From the NCBI RefSeq assembly GCF_000378825.1, contig NZ_KB900388.1, forward strand, positions 867,947 through 931,946: a stretch of 64,000 nucleotides of DNA, read 5' to 3'. Under the pieces are notes generated by a model. The model worked only from the letters and a program-made list of their open reading frames with translations, had not been told where the DNA came from and did not search any database. Source of the stretch: Salinispora vitiensis. Its GTDB lineage: Bacteria; Actinomycetota; Actinomycetes; Mycobacteriales; Micromonosporaceae. The first letter of the stretch is position 1; each line of letters starts with the position of its first letter. Below are positions 62,913 to 64,000 of the stretch, one piece after another. The translations under genes were made by a program, and so were the position numbers.

Positions 62913-64000
62913 ATGGAGCGGCGAATCTTCGGCCTCGAGACCGAGTACGGCGTCACCTGCACCTATCGTGGGCAGCGCCGGTTGTCCCCCGACGAGGTCG
63001 CGCGGTACCTGTTCCGGCGGGTGGTGTCGTGGGGCCGGTCGAGCAATGTCTTCCTGCGCAACGGCGCCCGGCTGTACCTGGATGTCGGCTCGCATCCGGA
63101 GTACGCGACGCCGGAGTGCGACTCGGTGGCCGATCTGGTGGCGCACGACCGCGCGGGCGAGCGGATCCTGGAGGGACTGCTCGTCGACGCGGAGAAGCGG
63201 CTGCACGACGAGGGCATCGCGGGTGAGATCTACCTGTTCAAGAACAACACCGATTCGGCCGGGAACTCGTACGGGTGCCACGAGAACTTCCTCGTCTCCC
63301 GGCACGGCGAGTTCGGCCGGTTGGCGGATGTGTTGATCCCGTTCCTGGTCACCCGGCAGTTGATCTGTGGTGCGGGGAAGGTCCTCCAGACGCCGCGGGG
63401 GGCTGTCTACTGCCTGTCGCAGCGGGCCGAGCACATCTGGGAGGGGGTTTCGTCGGCGACCACCCGGAGCCGGCCGATCATCAACACCCGGGACGAGCCG
63501 CACGCGGACGCGGAGCGGTACCGCCGACTGCACGTGATCGTCGGCGATTCGAACATGAACGAGGTCACCACCCTGCTGAAGGTGGGCGCCGCGGACATCG
63601 TGCTCCGGATGATCGAGTCCGGGGTGGTGATACGGGACCTGACGCTGGAGAATCCGATCCGCGCGATCCGCGAGGTGTCGCACGACATCACCGGGCGGCG
63701 GAAGGTCCGGCTGGCTTCCGGGAAGGAGATCAGCGCGCTGGAGATCCAGCAGGAATATCTGGCGAAGGCCACGGAGTTTGTCGAGCGGCGCGGCGGCGAT
63801 CAGACAGCGAAGCGGGTGGTGGAGCTCTGGGGCCGGGTGCTGCGGGCGGTGGAGACCGGTGATCTGGAGCCGGTGGCCCGGGAGATCGACTGGGTGACCA
63901 AGCTACGTCTGATCGAGCGGTATCAACGCAAGCATGACCTGCCGTTGTCGCATCCGCGGGTGGCGCAGATGGATCTCGCCTACCACGACCTCCGTCGCGG
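62913..64000 (+). CDS. pafA: Pup-protein ligase PafA (3' end off window)
   Basis: The frame from the ATG at 62913 runs without a stop to the window edge (362 codons), about four fifths of a normal 450-aa Paf[36 protein letters not shown] and [20 protein letters not shown] are the ligase-fold motifs in their PafA version, without the long Dop loop. It forms the isopeptide bond between the C-terminal Glu of Pup and substrate lysines. Confidence 0.95.
   Translation, partial: MERRIFGLETEYGVTCTYRGQRRLSPDEVARYLFRRVVSWGRSSNVFLRNGARLYLDVGSHPEYATPECDSVADLVAHDRAGERILEGLLVDAEKRLHDEGIAGEIYLFKNNTDSAGNSYGCHENFLVSRHGEFGRLADVLIPFLVTRQLICGAGKVLQTPRGAVYCLSQRAEHIWEGVSSATTRSRPIINTRDEPHADAERYRRLHVIVGDSNMNEVTTLLKVGAADIVLRMIESGVVIRDLTLENPIRAIREVSHDITGRRKVRLASGKEISALEIQQEYLAKATEFVERRGGDQTAKRVVELWGRVLRAVETGDLEPVAREIDWVTKLRLIERYQRKHDLPLSHPRVAQMDLAYHDLRR

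Overview
The window is high-GC actinobacterial DNA. It carries a complete Pup-proteasome locus (ARC ATPase, Dop, Pup, PrcB, PrcA, PafA) directly beside a large type II polyketide cluster. The gene content matches the lomaiviticin/kinamycin (diazofluorene) family, which points to a marine Micromonosporaceae, most likely Salinispora. That species-level call rests on remembered gene content, not on a database search.

Layout. 1-846 is a protoporphyrinogen-oxidase-like gene cut by the left edge. 966-47270 is the biosynthetic cluster. It opens with a StrR/ParB-type regulator and two tandem FAD monooxygenases. An SDR and an NmrA-family protein (candidate dimerase) follow, then a DsbA-like protein, a TcmI-type cyclase, the C9 ketoreductase, an O-methyltransferase-fold protein, three more FAD monooxygenases, the aromatase/cyclase and an AlpJ/JadG-type ring-cleavage oxygenase. 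16473-24428 is the diazo (N-N) cassette: a 627-aa protein of unknown fold, a 2[4Fe-4S] ferredoxin, a DUF3050 heme-oxygenase-like protein, a glutamine-synthetase homologue, an amidase, an adenylosuccinate-lyase homologue and a GNAT. 24495-29900 holds an ABC exporter, a Rieske ferredoxin, two VOC proteins and a secreted hydrolase. 29987-40491 holds two glycosyltransferases, two methyltransferases and most of a deoxy/aminodeoxysugar pathway. 40488-45563 holds KSalpha, CLF, ACP, acyltransferase, an LnmK-type acyltransferase/decarboxylase and a second ACP that should supply a propionyl starter. An AraC regulator and rmlA end the cluster.

47355-64000 is mostly housekeeping: HAD phosphatase, MacB/FtsX-type ABC system, RecB-like nuclease, M50 protease, trmI, the proteasome locus and a second rmlB.

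How it works together (inference from families). Propionyl-ACP made by the LnmK homologue and ACP2 primes KS/CLF. KR, aromatase and cyclase build an angucycline. FAD monooxygenases and the ABM protein oxidise and contract ring B to a benzofluorene. The N-N cassette delivers a hydrazine-derived unit for the diazo group. The NmrA protein may couple two monomers. The sugar genes and two glycosyltransferases attach deoxysugars. Two expected sugar genes, a 2,3-dehydratase and an N-methyltransferase, are not in this window.

Regulation. Dyads resembling the StrR operator lie in three divergent promoter regions of the cluster, with a half-site in a fourth. This suggests the StrR-like gene at the left end controls the tailoring, diazo and sugar operons together. 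Perfect 12-20 bp inverted repeats close most convergent gene pairs.
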